Source: Priestia abyssalis
GTDB taxonomy: Bacteria; Bacillota; Bacilli; Bacillales; Bacillaceae_H
DNA length: 64,000 bases
NCBI RefSeq assembly: GCF_002019595.1
Contig: NZ_KV917369.1
Location: forward strand, 1,884,417 to 1,948,416
Direction: 5' to 3'
Shown here piece by piece: positions 51,018-59,676 of this stretch. The stretch's first letter is position 1; each line of letters opens with the position of its first letter. The notes under the pieces are model-generated. The model had not been told where the DNA came from and made no database searches. It worked only from the letters and a program-made list of their open reading frames with translations. The position numbers and the translations under genes are program-made.

Positions 51018-52604
51018 ATGAACATAAGAAGATACAAAAAGAAAAGTTATAAGCTGTTGTGGTTATGGATGATTTGCTTGTCCCTAGCGAGTGTAATTGG
51101 GTTAATCTTCTACCAAGGCTACGAGTCAAATAAAGAACAGCCTATAAATCAGCCGCAGAAATCAACAACAGCACCTAAAGAGCATTCGTACCGGGCACAA
51201 TATCATTTTACGGTGCCGGACAAATGGAAAAACGATCCTCAAAGGCCCATCTATTATGGGGGAAAGTACCATTATTATTATCTTTACAATCGGGACTATC
51301 CAAACGGAAATGGGACGGAATGGCGGCATGCCACATCCGAAGATTTAGTGCACTGGAAGGATGAAGGGATTGCCATTCCAAAATATACGAACCGAAATGG
51401 AGATCCGTGGTCAGGGTCTGTCGTTGTCGACTCCGAAAATACAGCTGGATTCGGAAAAGGAGCCATTGTGGCGATTGTCACCCAGCCATCAGCCAATGGC
51501 GGAAAGCAGGAGCAATTTCTATGGTACAGCAAAGACAACGGCAAAACGTTTACATCTTACAGTGATGATCCGATTATGCCAAATCCCGGCCCAAAGGATT
51601 TTAGAGATCCGAAAATCATCTGGGACAGCAGCCGTCATAAATGGGTAATGGTCATGGCAGAAGGATCTAAAATAGGGTTTTATGAGTCTCATAATTTGAA
51701 AGATTGGCATTACACCAGCAGTTTTTTTACAGAAAATATTGGGACTGTGGAGTGCCCGGATTTTTATTTGATGAAGGCAAATAACGGAACATTAAGATGG
51801 GTGCTGGGGGTCAGTGCAAACGGGGAAGCAATTGATAAGCCAAACACTTATGCCTATTGGACTGGAGATTTTAACGGAAAGGAATTCTCCCCTGATCAAG
51901 ACGAACCAAAATGGTTGGATTATGGCTTTGACTGGTATGGCGGGGTAACGTTTGAAGATAGAAAAGCAAGCGATAAATTGAAAAGGCGATATGCCTTTGC
52001 CTGGATGAATAAATGGGATTATGCCCACCATACCCCGACAATGGAAGAGGATTTTAACGGGATGGACTCGATTGTCCGCCAAATTGAACTTAAGCATGAG
52101 AACGGCAATCAATATTATTTAGCTTCAAAGCCAATTGAAGCGATGGATGATCTGGCATATTCAACCGATTATATTAAACAGATGAACGTAAAGGGCTCTG
52201 AAACTCTGAAAGTATCAGGTGATGTGTATCAACTGGAAACAGAGATTTCCTGGTCGGAACTTACAAATGCAGGCATAAGGCTTCGAGAGTCCGCCGACAA
52301 AGGCAGCCACGTTGACATCGGTATTTTTGCCGAGCAGCAATACTCCTATGTCAATCGAGCGTTTACAGGTCACCCTGATAAAAGCAAGCGGTATGTGGAA
52401 AGCAAAGCTCTCTTCGATGCCAGCAAACAGAAGGTTCACTTAAAGATTTTTGTTGATACATCCAGTATTGAAGTCTTTGTGGGTGACGGAAAGATTGTTC
52501 ATTCAAATTTAATCTTTCCTGATGTAAGGGATCAGGACATCACCCTCTTCTCCGAAGGCGGAACAGCGGTATTTAAAAATATAACAATCAAGCATTTTAA
52601 TTGA
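51018..52604 (+). CDS. levB: Endolevanase (GH32)
   Basis: 528 residues. An N-terminal hydrophobic segment (about 13-32) without a lipobox suggests a membrane-anchored or secreted enzyme. GH32 beta-propeller motifs: HFTVPDKWKNDPQRP (nucleophile Asp, variant of WMNDPNG), RDPKIIWD, and VECPDFY with the acid/base Glu, then a C-terminal beta-sandwich (IEVFVGDGK). B. subtilis carries levB directly after sacB and cleaves levan into oligosaccharides, and the gene order is preserved here. The third B. subtilis gene, yveA, is absent. Confidence 0.92.
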   Translation: MNIRRYKKKSYKLLWLWMICLSLASVIGLIFYQGYESNKEQPINQPQKSTTAPKEHSYRAQYHFTVPDKWKNDPQRPIYYGGKYHYYYLYNRDYPNGNGTEWRHATSEDLVHWKDEGIAIPKYTNRNGDPWSGSVVVDSENTAGFGKGAIVAIVTQPSANGGKQEQFLWYSKDNGKTFTSYSDDPIMPNPGPKDFRDPKIIWDSSRHKWVMVMAEGSKIGFYESHNLKDWHYTSSFFTENIGTVECPDFYLMKANNGTLRWVLGVSANGEAIDKPNTYAYWTGDFNGKEFSPDQDEPKWLDYGFDWYGGVTFEDRKASDKLKRRYAFAWMNKWDYAHHTPTMEEDFNGMDSIVRQIELKHENGNQYYLASKPIEAMDDLAYSTDYIKQMNVKGSETLKVSGDVYQLETEISWSELTNAGIRLRESADKGSHVDIGIFAEQQYSYVNRAFTGHPDKSKRYVESKALFDASKQKVHLKIFVDTSSIEVFVGDGKIVHSNLIFPDVRDQDITLFSEGGTAVFKNITIKHFN

Positions 52605-52660
52605 TGATGAATGGAGTAGGAGGAAGAAATCGCTTTTTTACGGATAGAGTCAGACCAGCA

Positions 52661-52702
52661 AAAAATCCTTTATCCCTTAAAAACGAGGGATGAAGGATTT
52701 TT
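52661..52702 (+). terminator. Rho-independent terminator of levB
   Basis: AAAAATCCTTTATCCCT pairs with AGGGATGAAGGATTTTT (one mismatch) across 8 nt. Confidence 0.9.
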
Positions 52703-52768
52703 TTATGTGAGTGTAACATCCAACCATATATTCAATTCAAATTAAAAAGTTGGATCACCCCCAGCTGT

Positions 52769-53104
52769 TTATTCACTAGCACCTGGTTCATTTTCGGCAT
52801 CTTTGATTTTATTCTCTCCGCCTTTGTTAGCTACCTGTCCAAATTGATTCGCATTTTGACCGCCTTCTTCGGCAATCTGTCCGCCCTGACCAGCGATTTC
52901 CCCATTTTTCCCTGTAAGGTTCTGTCCACCTTCAGACGCGTGTTGTTTTGTCCCGGCATTACCGCCCTCGTTTGCAAGGTTATTATTATTGTAAATATTG
53001 ATATGAATATGAAGGCCATCTTTTTCATGTTTAAAGGAAATTTCTTCTTTAGGTCCGTTTGATTCACTCTTCATTTTATTTCTTTCATCTTTGTTGTTTC
53101 CCAA
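52769..53104 (-). CDS. Low-complexity Gly/Gln/Asn-repeat protein, 111 aa
   Basis: The start is a TTG with AAAGGAGAG upstream. After a charged N-terminus comes a short beta segment GLHIHINIYNNNN, then a run of seven-residue-like units with GG at regular spacing (EGGQN, GQGGQ, EEGGQN, NKGGEN). No signal peptide. The HIHINIYNNNN pattern is seen in small Bacillus spore or surface proteins, but I cannot name a family. Regular GGQ spacing suggests a beta-solenoid or disordered coat-like protein. Confidence 0.6.
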   Translation of the reverse strand: MGNNKDERNKMKSESNGPKEEISFKHEKDGLHIHINIYNNNNLANEGGNAGTKQHASEGGQNLTGKNGEIAGQGGQIAEEGGQNANQFGQVANKGGENKIKDAENEPGASE

Positions 53105-53268
53105 AATTGTTCTCTCCTTTACTTTAATATACTAATAATATAGTTTCGAACTCCTATTTTGCCTGTATACTAGTCCACTATGTTATAGTATTTTTATTGG
53201 AGCCGATATGTTAGGTGAAAAATTCGATTTACTTGAGTTGAAAATGACAGCGTAATATGATTTACATA

Positions 53269-53308
53269 AAAGTCTTTACCTGTTGGAAACGAGAGGTGAA
53301 GGCTTTTT
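53269..53308 (+). terminator. Terminator-like hairpin
   Basis: AAAGTCTTTACCT pairs with AGGTGAAGGCTTT (G-T pairs) and runs into TTTT. It resembles the levB terminator in sequence, including the AAACGAG loop, although no gene precedes it on the plus strand. Confidence 0.6.
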
Positions 53309-53365
53309 CTATATATTGACGAAACCCGCAATGAGTAGGTAAAAATATCTTCCTTGTGGAAATGA

Positions 53366-53605
53366 TCTAGAAATTGGATTAAATATGAAGAAAAGGGCTA
53401 TGATGTTGATCAAATTGTTCACTCGGATGAGTGGGTGACTGCGTTGGTAACGAAGAAAATAGAGAGACACGGTCCATTGTAACAGGATCGAAAATAGAGG
53501 AGATGGACTTGGGGTGGAAAGATATTTAGATTCTTTCATGCAGGGAATGAAAAATTTCATGATTATCTTAAAGCACTATTGAAAGCTGAATATATAAGAA
53601 TGTGA
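53366..53605 (+). pseudogene. Decayed open frame with internal stops
   Basis: One frame reads as protein-like text broken by a TAA at 53480 and a TAG at 53495, with a TGA just before it: YEEKGYDVDQIVHSDEW, then VTALVTKKIERHGPL, later FRFFHAGNEKFHDYLKALL. No start or ribosome binding site. It looks like the tail of a lost gene; family unknown. Apart from this and the next entry, 53105-54089 holds no gene. Confidence 0.3.
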
Positions 53606-53765
53606 ATGGTTTGCCAATAGGGTGCTGTTCTCTTGGTCTGCACCATACTTGGACAATATCGTCATACTCAAACAGTTGGAATCTTTCACCAAATTCTTGT
53701 TTCATGAAGCTGATAAATTCTCCGATGTTTTTGCCCATTTCTTTATGGCGGCGAAATTCCATCAT
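53568..53765 (-). CDS. Possible small protein or fragment, 65 aa
   Basis: Open frame with protein-like composition (EFISFMKQEFGERFQLFEYD, VQVWCRPREQHPIGKPF) but a weak ribosome binding site. It overlaps the decayed plus-strand frame. A short string in it (GGTTTGCCAATANNGTGCTG) recurs near 62335. Could be a gene fragment. Confidence 0.25.
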   Translation of the reverse strand: MMEFRRHKEMGKNIGEFISFMKQEFGERFQLFEYDDIVQVWCRPREQHPIGKPFTFLYIQLSIVL

Positions 53766-54089
53766 GATAGCCCTAAATCTGTGTGGAGGGATGTCACACT
53801 GGATGTGATAAGATTTGCTGATGATAAAAGAATTTACCTATTTAAAACATCCTTCTTTAAGCTTTTCATTATGGCACTAATTTTTTTGTGTACTGTTTTT
53901 TGCGAATAGGTGTTATTCCATTTTAAACTGTTATCAGTATGAAAAGCCTATTGACAGAAGGAGAGAAGAAGAAAGGAAAACTATTGTGATGGAAGTATGC
54001 ATTTCAAAAAAAATATTAGAGAATTCTTATTTTCTTGCTTTTAATCTACTATAATAGTAAATATGTCTTAAAGAAAAAAGTTACAGAGG

Positions 54090-56063
54090 ATGGCGGAGAA
54101 ATTGACTGAGGTGAACCTTAACCATGATAAACGGATCTATTTTAATGAGTTAAAAAGGGCATTTTTTACTATATATCAAACAATGGTAAAGCTTAAAAGG
54201 GATTACTTTCAAAGTGAGAAGTATATTGAAGATTTTTACTACACACTGATAAGGTTACGAAATATTAGTGCTGTTTTTCATGAAAAAGAATTATGTGATA
54301 TCTCTATGTTTATGTTAAAACAGTTTGACAAAAAGGAATTGCAGATTTCGATAAAAAAAGGTCGAGAAAAAAAACTGATTAAATGTCTCTTTAACTTATT
54401 GAAGTTTTTCTATAAATGGGAAGAAGAAAGCAGCGGTCATACCTATAGTCTTTCTTGGAACAAGGATCGAGAGAGTTATTTGAATGAGGTAAAAGGAACA
54501 TTTTTCGCTATACGCCAAACAATGGCGGAACTTAAATGGGCGTACTTTCGAGATGTGAAGCACGTCGAGGATTTTTACTGCAAACTAATAAAGTTACAAG
54601 AAATAAGTACAACCTTTTATGAAAAAGAATTATGTGATATTTCTATGTTTATGTTAAAACAATTCAACAATAAGGAATCAAAGGTTTTTATAAAAAAGGG
54701 TGGAGAAAAAACCTTGATTAAATGTCTTATTACCTTGTTGAAGCTTTTCAATAAACAGAAGGCCGGAACTAACCTTCCTAATTATAATGATTTTCCTCAA
54801 AACAGTAAAAAGAAACTTACATTTATTATCGTTGATGATGATTATCCATTTGCTCAAGTAACGTATGAAGAACTGCTTGGGAATGAAATTAGGCGTTTTA
54901 TATATACAGAACAAACAGATCTCGATGCAATAGCCTATATCAATCCTGATTTGATAGCAATAAATATGCTTTTACCAGATAAAAAGGGTTTTGAACTTGT
55001 TAAGTCAATAAGGATGCATCAAAAGTTAGAAAATTTGCCTATTTTGGCCTTAACGAATCGGCTCGATGAACAACATCATCTAGATGTTTTATCTAATAAA
55101 GTTGACAATATATTATGTAAACCTTTTACAGATGTAGCGTTGCTGAGTTATGTAGCCAATATGGTAAAGTACGAGGGCAAAGAAAATAAGAGAACGACTT
55201 CCCTTTTTATTGAGCATAAAAACGAAATGAGTTTATTACTAGAGAAAGAATGGGATCGTTTTATTCGGTTTCAGTCGGAATTTTGTCTAGTATATATGTG
55301 TTTTGAATCAGCAGTATCCGAAATGAACGAGGAGAGGATTCAAAAGTTTCATAAAAGTATTAATTTATTATACATATTCCTTCAGGACAAATTAAGAAAG
55401 TGCGATGATATAAGGATGTGGGGGCCAAATAAAATGGTTATTCTCTTGCCGAAAATGCAGCTTGAAAGCGGCAAGCTTGTAGCGAGAAGGCTCATTAAAT
55501 TAATAGATGATCGAATAGCAAGGGAAACGCTTCAGTACCATGTTAAAGCAGGGGTAATGGAAAGTGAACGTTCATTAGAAAGTGAACAAAAAATGCTAAA
55601 TATGCTTACAGAAAAGGTAGAAACAGGAACCTCTGCATATGGTTTAGCTGTATTTCCATTATTAAATGAAAAGCAGGAGCATTTTTTTGCGGATAACAAC
55701 AAAACCAGAGCTTTAATTGTCGATGATGACCGTATTAGCACTTCCCTTATTATGAATCATTTTTCTGATGAGGAGTGGGAATTTGAAACTTGTATAGATA
55801 TAAAAAATGCAGTTGAAAAAGCCATTTCCTTTAAACCCGGATTTATTTTATGCGAGACTAAAATGAATGACCTTGACGGTTTTTTATTTTGTCAACAAAT
55901 TCGACAAATCCCTCAACTTACTAATGTAAAGTTTTATTTTCTAACAGAACAAACACTCCCGCAGTACGTCCTTCGTGCCTACGAAGTAGGGGCTGATGAC
56001 TATATCACTAAGCCTTTTTCTCTGGATGTGTTGGAGGCTAAAATGAAAAGAGCACGCAATTAA
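54090..56063 (+). CDS. Regulator with duplicated N-terminus, two non-canonical receivers and a degenerate GGDEF
   Basis: 657 residues. Residues about 14-110 and 130-228 are a tandem duplication (both contain EKELCDISMFMLKQF and a KCL..LLK.F tail), alpha-helical, possibly Hpt-like but without an obvious phospho-His. Receiver 1 (about 243-360, IIVDDDYPF, CKPF) has Asn292 at the phospho-acceptor position. Residues about 380-530 resemble GGDEF, but the signature is replaced by WGPNKM (444-449). Receiver 2 (about 540-657, LIVDDDRIS, ITKPF) has Glu589 at the acceptor position. So neither receiver should be phosphorylated normally and no diguanylate cyclase activity is expected. The start ATG has a poorly spaced AGAGG. 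It heads the polysaccharide-like operon. Confidence 0.85.
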   Translation: MAEKLTEVNLNHDKRIYFNELKRAFFTIYQTMVKLKRDYFQSEKYIEDFYYTLIRLRNISAVFHEKELCDISMFMLKQFDKKELQISIKKGREKKLIKCLFNLLKFFYKWEEESSGHTYSLSWNKDRESYLNEVKGTFFAIRQTMAELKWAYFRDVKHVEDFYCKLIKLQEISTTFYEKELCDISMFMLKQFNNKESKVFIKKGGEKTLIKCLITLLKLFNKQKAGTNLPNYNDFPQNSKKKLTFIIVDDDYPFAQVTYEELLGNEIRRFIYTEQTDLDAIAYINPDLIAINMLLPDKKGFELVKSIRMHQKLENLPILALTNRLDEQHHLDVLSNKVDNILCKPFTDVALLSYVANMVKYEGKENKRTTSLFIEHKNEMSLLLEKEWDRFIRFQSEFCLVYMCFESAVSEMNEERIQKFHKSINLLYIFLQDKLRKCDDIRMWGPNKMVILLPKMQLESGKLVARRLIKLIDDRIARETLQYHVKAGVMESERSLESEQKMLNMLTEKVETGTSAYGLAVFPLLNEKQEHFFADNNKTRALIVDDDRISTSLIMNHFSDEEWEFETCIDIKNAVEKAISFKPGFILCETKMNDLDGFLFCQQIRQIPQLTNVKFYFLTEQTLPQYVLRAYEVGADDYITKPFSLDVLEAKMKRARN

Positions 56064-56084
56064 CGTGGTTTGGAGAGACTTTCA

Positions 56085-57164
56085 ATGGTTATAACAGTAT
56101 ATTTTATGTTACTGCTGACAACGTTGTTTTCAGCAGCGCTCTTTATTTTATTTAGTTATTTGTTTCTTCGCAAAATGTATTTGAATTACCATTCCAAGCG
56201 ATCTGATACCTACTACCATAGTATACTGCTAAACATGACTGCCTATGTCACGTCGGACAGTGGACAAGCCGCTGGTCTTCTAGCTGTCGATGCGCTCTGG
56301 AAAAAACGAGTGATTAAATCGACGATTCTGGAAATCGCAGAAGTGATTGATAGTGATGAGGCACGAGAGAGGCTCATCACGATTGCTGATGCCAATGGAA
56401 TGGTTCAAGAAGTGGAGGAAATGATCGAGGACCAAAGATGGTGGATTGCTGCAGAAGGAATATCCATCGCTGGTAAACTGCATTTGGTTCAATTTACTCC
56501 TTCTATCAAACAACATTTATATGCGAAAGAATTTGACCTGCTGTACTTATCAGCAAAGGCTCTTTGTCAAATGGGCCGCTCCCAATATATAGTCGACTAT
56601 TTACTGGAAAATGACCAGCGTTTACCACAGAAAGCGGTTGTACATTTAGGTGATATTATGACTCGCGGAACGAACGCGACCGACGATCTGGATTATATCG
56701 TCAGCAAGTTTAAACAAGCTTCCCCTAGGCTGCAAGAGCTATTTATCGAAATCATAGGGAAGAAGAAAGCAGCAAGATACCTTCCGCTTATTACATTTTC
56801 ATTACATTCTCCCTCAAATGAAATTCGCCTTCAAGCATTAAGGGCAATTGGCAACATCGGTATATACCTTGTAGAAGAGCCCATTTTAGCATCCTTATTA
56901 TCGGAACAGTGGCAAGAGAGAGTGCTGGCTGTATATGTGGTTCATAAATGCAAAATGGAGCGCGGCATTCCTATGCTTGAAAATCATTCGTTAAAAGATC
57001 CAAATTGGTGGGTTAGGTTAAGAGCGGCTCAAGCCCTTTATGATTTGGGGACCGGGGGAAAAAGCAGGTTGAAATGGGCGAGTGAACATCATGAAGATAA
57101 ATATGCACGCGATATAGCGAACAAAGTACTTCAGGAAAAAAACTTAAGAGGTAAAATATCTTGA
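56085..57164 (+). CDS. Membrane-anchored HEAT-repeat protein
   Basis: 359 residues from the ATG at 56085, seven bases after GGAGAG. One N-terminal membrane helix (about 2-28) is followed by a cytosolic alpha-solenoid of HEAT-like repeats, clearest at LHSPSNEIRLQALRAIGNIG and DPNWWVRLRAAQALYDLG. Such scaffolds usually organise protein complexes. It overlaps the glycosyltransferase gene by four bases, so both are translationally coupled; a role in holding the regulator and the synthase together is a reasonable inference. Confidence 0.85.
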   Translation: MVITVYFMLLLTTLFSAALFILFSYLFLRKMYLNYHSKRSDTYYHSILLNMTAYVTSDSGQAAGLLAVDALWKKRVIKSTILEIAEVIDSDEARERLITIADANGMVQEVEEMIEDQRWWIAAEGISIAGKLHLVQFTPSIKQHLYAKEFDLLYLSAKALCQMGRSQYIVDYLLENDQRLPQKAVVHLGDIMTRGTNATDDLDYIVSKFKQASPRLQELFIEIIGKKKAARYLPLITFSLHSPSNEIRLQALRAIGNIGIYLVEEPILASLLSEQWQERVLAVYVVHKCKMERGIPMLENHSLKDPNWWVRLRAAQALYDLGTGGKSRLKWASEHHEDKYARDIANKVLQEKNLRGKIS

Positions 57165-58594
57165 ATACATTTTTCGTGGATTTTTTCAACCTAGTGAATC
57201 GAACTATTTTCTCGTATGTCATTTTAGTGGATATGTTTTATATTACATTATTGGTATTATCCTTAGTTGAAATCAGATATCATATGAGAAAAAGCGTATA
57301 TAAAACATATAAAGAAATCAATACATCCCAACTAACGGTACCGATTTCTATTATTGTCCCGTCTTATAATGAAGAAGTGACCATCCAAAACAGTTTACTT
57401 TCTTTTTTATTGCTTGAATACCCTGAATATGAAGTGATTGTGATTAATGATGGCAGTACGGATGGGACATTGGAAACATTAATCGACCAGTTTTCACTTC
57501 ATGAGTTGAACTTTCCGATTCGTAACCAAATTAAAACGGAAAAAGTGAAAAAAGTGTACCGCTCCGTTCTATACCCTCATCTTATCGTGATCGACAAAGA
57601 CAATGGTGGAAAAGCGGATGCGTTGAATGCAGGGATTAATGCATCGACATATCCTTATATATGCAGTGTGGACGCAGATTCTGTGTTGGAAAGGGACGCC
57701 TTGTTAAAGACCGTGCAGCCGTTCATAGAAGAAGAAGAAGACATTGTCGCTTGCGGCGGAATTGTTCGGATTGGCAACGGATGCACGATTGAAAATGGAA
57801 GGATATTGAATGTCGGAATGCCGAAGAATCCGATCGTCATCCATCAAATTATTGAATACTTGCGTTCTTTTTTAATGGGACGTCTAGGGTTTAGCGGCAT
57901 CAATTCATTGCTGATTATTTCGGGGGCCTTCGGGATATTTAGAAAAAGGGAGATAATCGACATCGGCGGATATGACACTGCAACAGTCGGCGAGGACATG
58001 GAGATTGTGATCCGCCTTCAAAAACATTTGTACGACATTAAAAGCAAGGCAAAGGTCGTCTTCCTGCCTAACCCCATTTGTTGGACGGAAGCACCTTCAT
58101 CATTAAAAGTGTTGTACAACCAGCGTGTCAGATGGCATTTGGGGCTGCTTCAAAGCTTAATCAAGCATCGAGGTTTATTTTTAAATCCAAAATATAAAGT
58201 CATGGGACTTATAGCCATTCCTTATTTCTTTATTGTGGAATTGTTAGGTCCGACCATTGAATTGATCGGATTTGTCTTTATGCTTGTGGGACTATACTTG
58301 GACATAGTCAATATTTCGTTTGCAATTTTGTTCATTTTCGCTACTTTTGTGCTCGGGGTGTTTTTATCCATGAGTGCCGTACTGCTGGAGGAGCTTAGCT
58401 TTCGAAAGTACACAAGCATAAAAGAATTCCTCCTTCTTTTATTTTACAGCGTCGTAGAGAACTTCTGGTATCGCCAAGTAAACGCCCTATGGAGGACGAT
58501 CGCTTTCCTGAAATATCCGTTAAAGCAGCAACGGTGGGGAAATATGGAGCGAAAAGGATTTTCGATAGAAAAGGCGGAAGATAGACATGGTTAA
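57161..58594 (+). CDS. Processive GT2 glycosyltransferase (PgaC/hyaluronan-synthase-like)
   Basis: 477 residues starting at a TTG with AAGAGGT upstream, overlapping the HEAT gene. One N-terminal membrane helix, a cytosolic GT-A domain, then several C-terminal helices. Family-2 motifs: VPSYNEE, VINDGSTDGT, DADS (171-174), GAFGIFRK, GEDME with the catalytic base Asp279, and QRVRW (321-325), the Q/RxxRW motif of synthases that polymerise and extrude polysaccharides. Product unknown; poly-N-acetylglucosamine or a related polymer is the closest analogy. No PilZ domain is present. Confidence 0.92.
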   Translation: MNTFFVDFFNLVNRTIFSYVILVDMFYITLLVLSLVEIRYHMRKSVYKTYKEINTSQLTVPISIIVPSYNEEVTIQNSLLSFLLLEYPEYEVIVINDGSTDGTLETLIDQFSLHELNFPIRNQIKTEKVKKVYRSVLYPHLIVIDKDNGGKADALNAGINASTYPYICSVDADSVLERDALLKTVQPFIEEEEDIVACGGIVRIGNGCTIENGRILNVGMPKNPIVIHQIIEYLRSFLMGRLGFSGINSLLIISGAFGIFRKREIIDIGGYDTATVGEDMEIVIRLQKHLYDIKSKAKVVFLPNPICWTEAPSSLKVLYNQRVRWHLGLLQSLIKHRGLFLNPKYKVMGLIAIPYFFIVELLGPTIELIGFVFMLVGLYLDIVNISFAILFIFATFVLGVFLSMSAVLLEELSFRKYTSIKEFLLLLFYSVVENFWYRQVNALWRTIAFLKYPLKQQRWGNMERKGFSIEKAEDRHG

Positions 58595-59675
58595 GCAGAT
58601 AGTCATATATGGAACAGCAGCGTTTATTCTTTATCTCATGGTGTATCCTTTCCTGATGTGGCATTTGATGGAGGAAAAAGGGCTGCAACTTTTCGTCATT
58701 GATAAAACTGTACCGAAAAACGATTATAGAGAGCATTTGGGCTTGTTCACAGTGTTGGAGCATAATAAGGTACGCAAAGATAAACATACCAAATATGAGT
58801 TGATGAAAGATTACTATGGATATGATCCGGAGGACTATAAAGGGGATACGGAGTTTGAAATGCCGGACGCCGTTGATATTTTATATGTTGCCGATACGTA
58901 TGGCGTGTATGAGGCAGACTTGCAGGATAATGTGCGAGGTGAACGTTCCCCCTTAATTTACGGCGGATTGACGATATTTGAATGGAACAGGATCATGGAT
59001 AAAAAGACGAGTGACAATACATTGATCGTCGAATTCAATTCTCTCGCTTCTCCGACGGAAGTTCCTACGAGAAAGGTTGTCGAGCAAAATTTAGGGATAG
59101 AATGGTCGGGATGGATCGGGCGGTACTTTCCCGACTTGGAAGATAAAGAGGTCCCGGTTTGGTTGAAAAAAAATTGGGAAGTCCAAACAGGGGAACAATG
59201 GGATTTGACCGGTAGAGGGTTAGTCTTTGCAGACGAAACAGATAAAGTCGTCATCATTCGCGAACAAGATTTTGAAGGCCAAGTAGACTTCAGATGGTCG
59301 AAAGAGGCGGCAGGAACATATGAACATGTGAAGGACTCGGCTTACGGCTATTGGTTTGATATTGTCATCCCGTCTGAAAAAGTAACCGTAGAAGCGAACT
59401 ACGAACTAAACATAAGTGAACAGGCCAAAAAGGTTTTGGCGAAAAACGGGATTCCGCTGAAATATCCAGCCATTTTGCTTAATAAGGACGAGAAAACGTA
59501 TTATTTTGCCGGAGATTTTGCGGATGTTAATACCAGCTATTACACTCATTGGCGTCTGCCTGCCTGGTTTTACTCTGTAAACGCTTTTTTTAATCCGATG
59601 GATCGATTTTTTTGGGAAGTGTATGTCCCGTTAATGAACCATATTATTCGAGAGCAGCTCGCAGAGGAGGGATGA
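58587..59675 (+). CDS. Membrane-anchored extracytoplasmic protein of unknown fold
   Basis: 362 residues, overlapping the synthase gene by eight bases. One N-terminal membrane helix (about 5-25), the rest outside. I recognise no family. Visible strings include ADTYGVYEADLQDN, YGGLTIFEWNRIMD, EFNSLASPTEVPTR and an aromatic C-terminus (YYTHWRLPAWFYSVNAFF). The Rossmann-like alternation in the first half and aromatic surface motifs would suit a carbohydrate-acting or sugar-binding domain, but that is speculation. Its position is that of YdaN/BcsB- or deacetylase-like partners in other synthase operons. Confidence 0.75.
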   Translation: MVKQIVIYGTAAFILYLMVYPFLMWHLMEEKGLQLFVIDKTVPKNDYREHLGLFTVLEHNKVRKDKHTKYELMKDYYGYDPEDYKGDTEFEMPDAVDILYVADTYGVYEADLQDNVRGERSPLIYGGLTIFEWNRIMDKKTSDNTLIVEFNSLASPTEVPTRKVVEQNLGIEWSGWIGRYFPDLEDKEVPVWLKKNWEVQTGEQWDLTGRGLVFADETDKVVIIREQDFEGQVDFRWSKEAAGTYEHVKDSAYGYWFDIVIPSEKVTVEANYELNISEQAKKVLAKNGIPLKYPAILLNKDEKTYYFAGDFADVNTSYYTHWRLPAWFYSVNAFFNPMDRFFWEVYVPLMNHIIREQLAEEG

Positions 59676-59676
59676 C

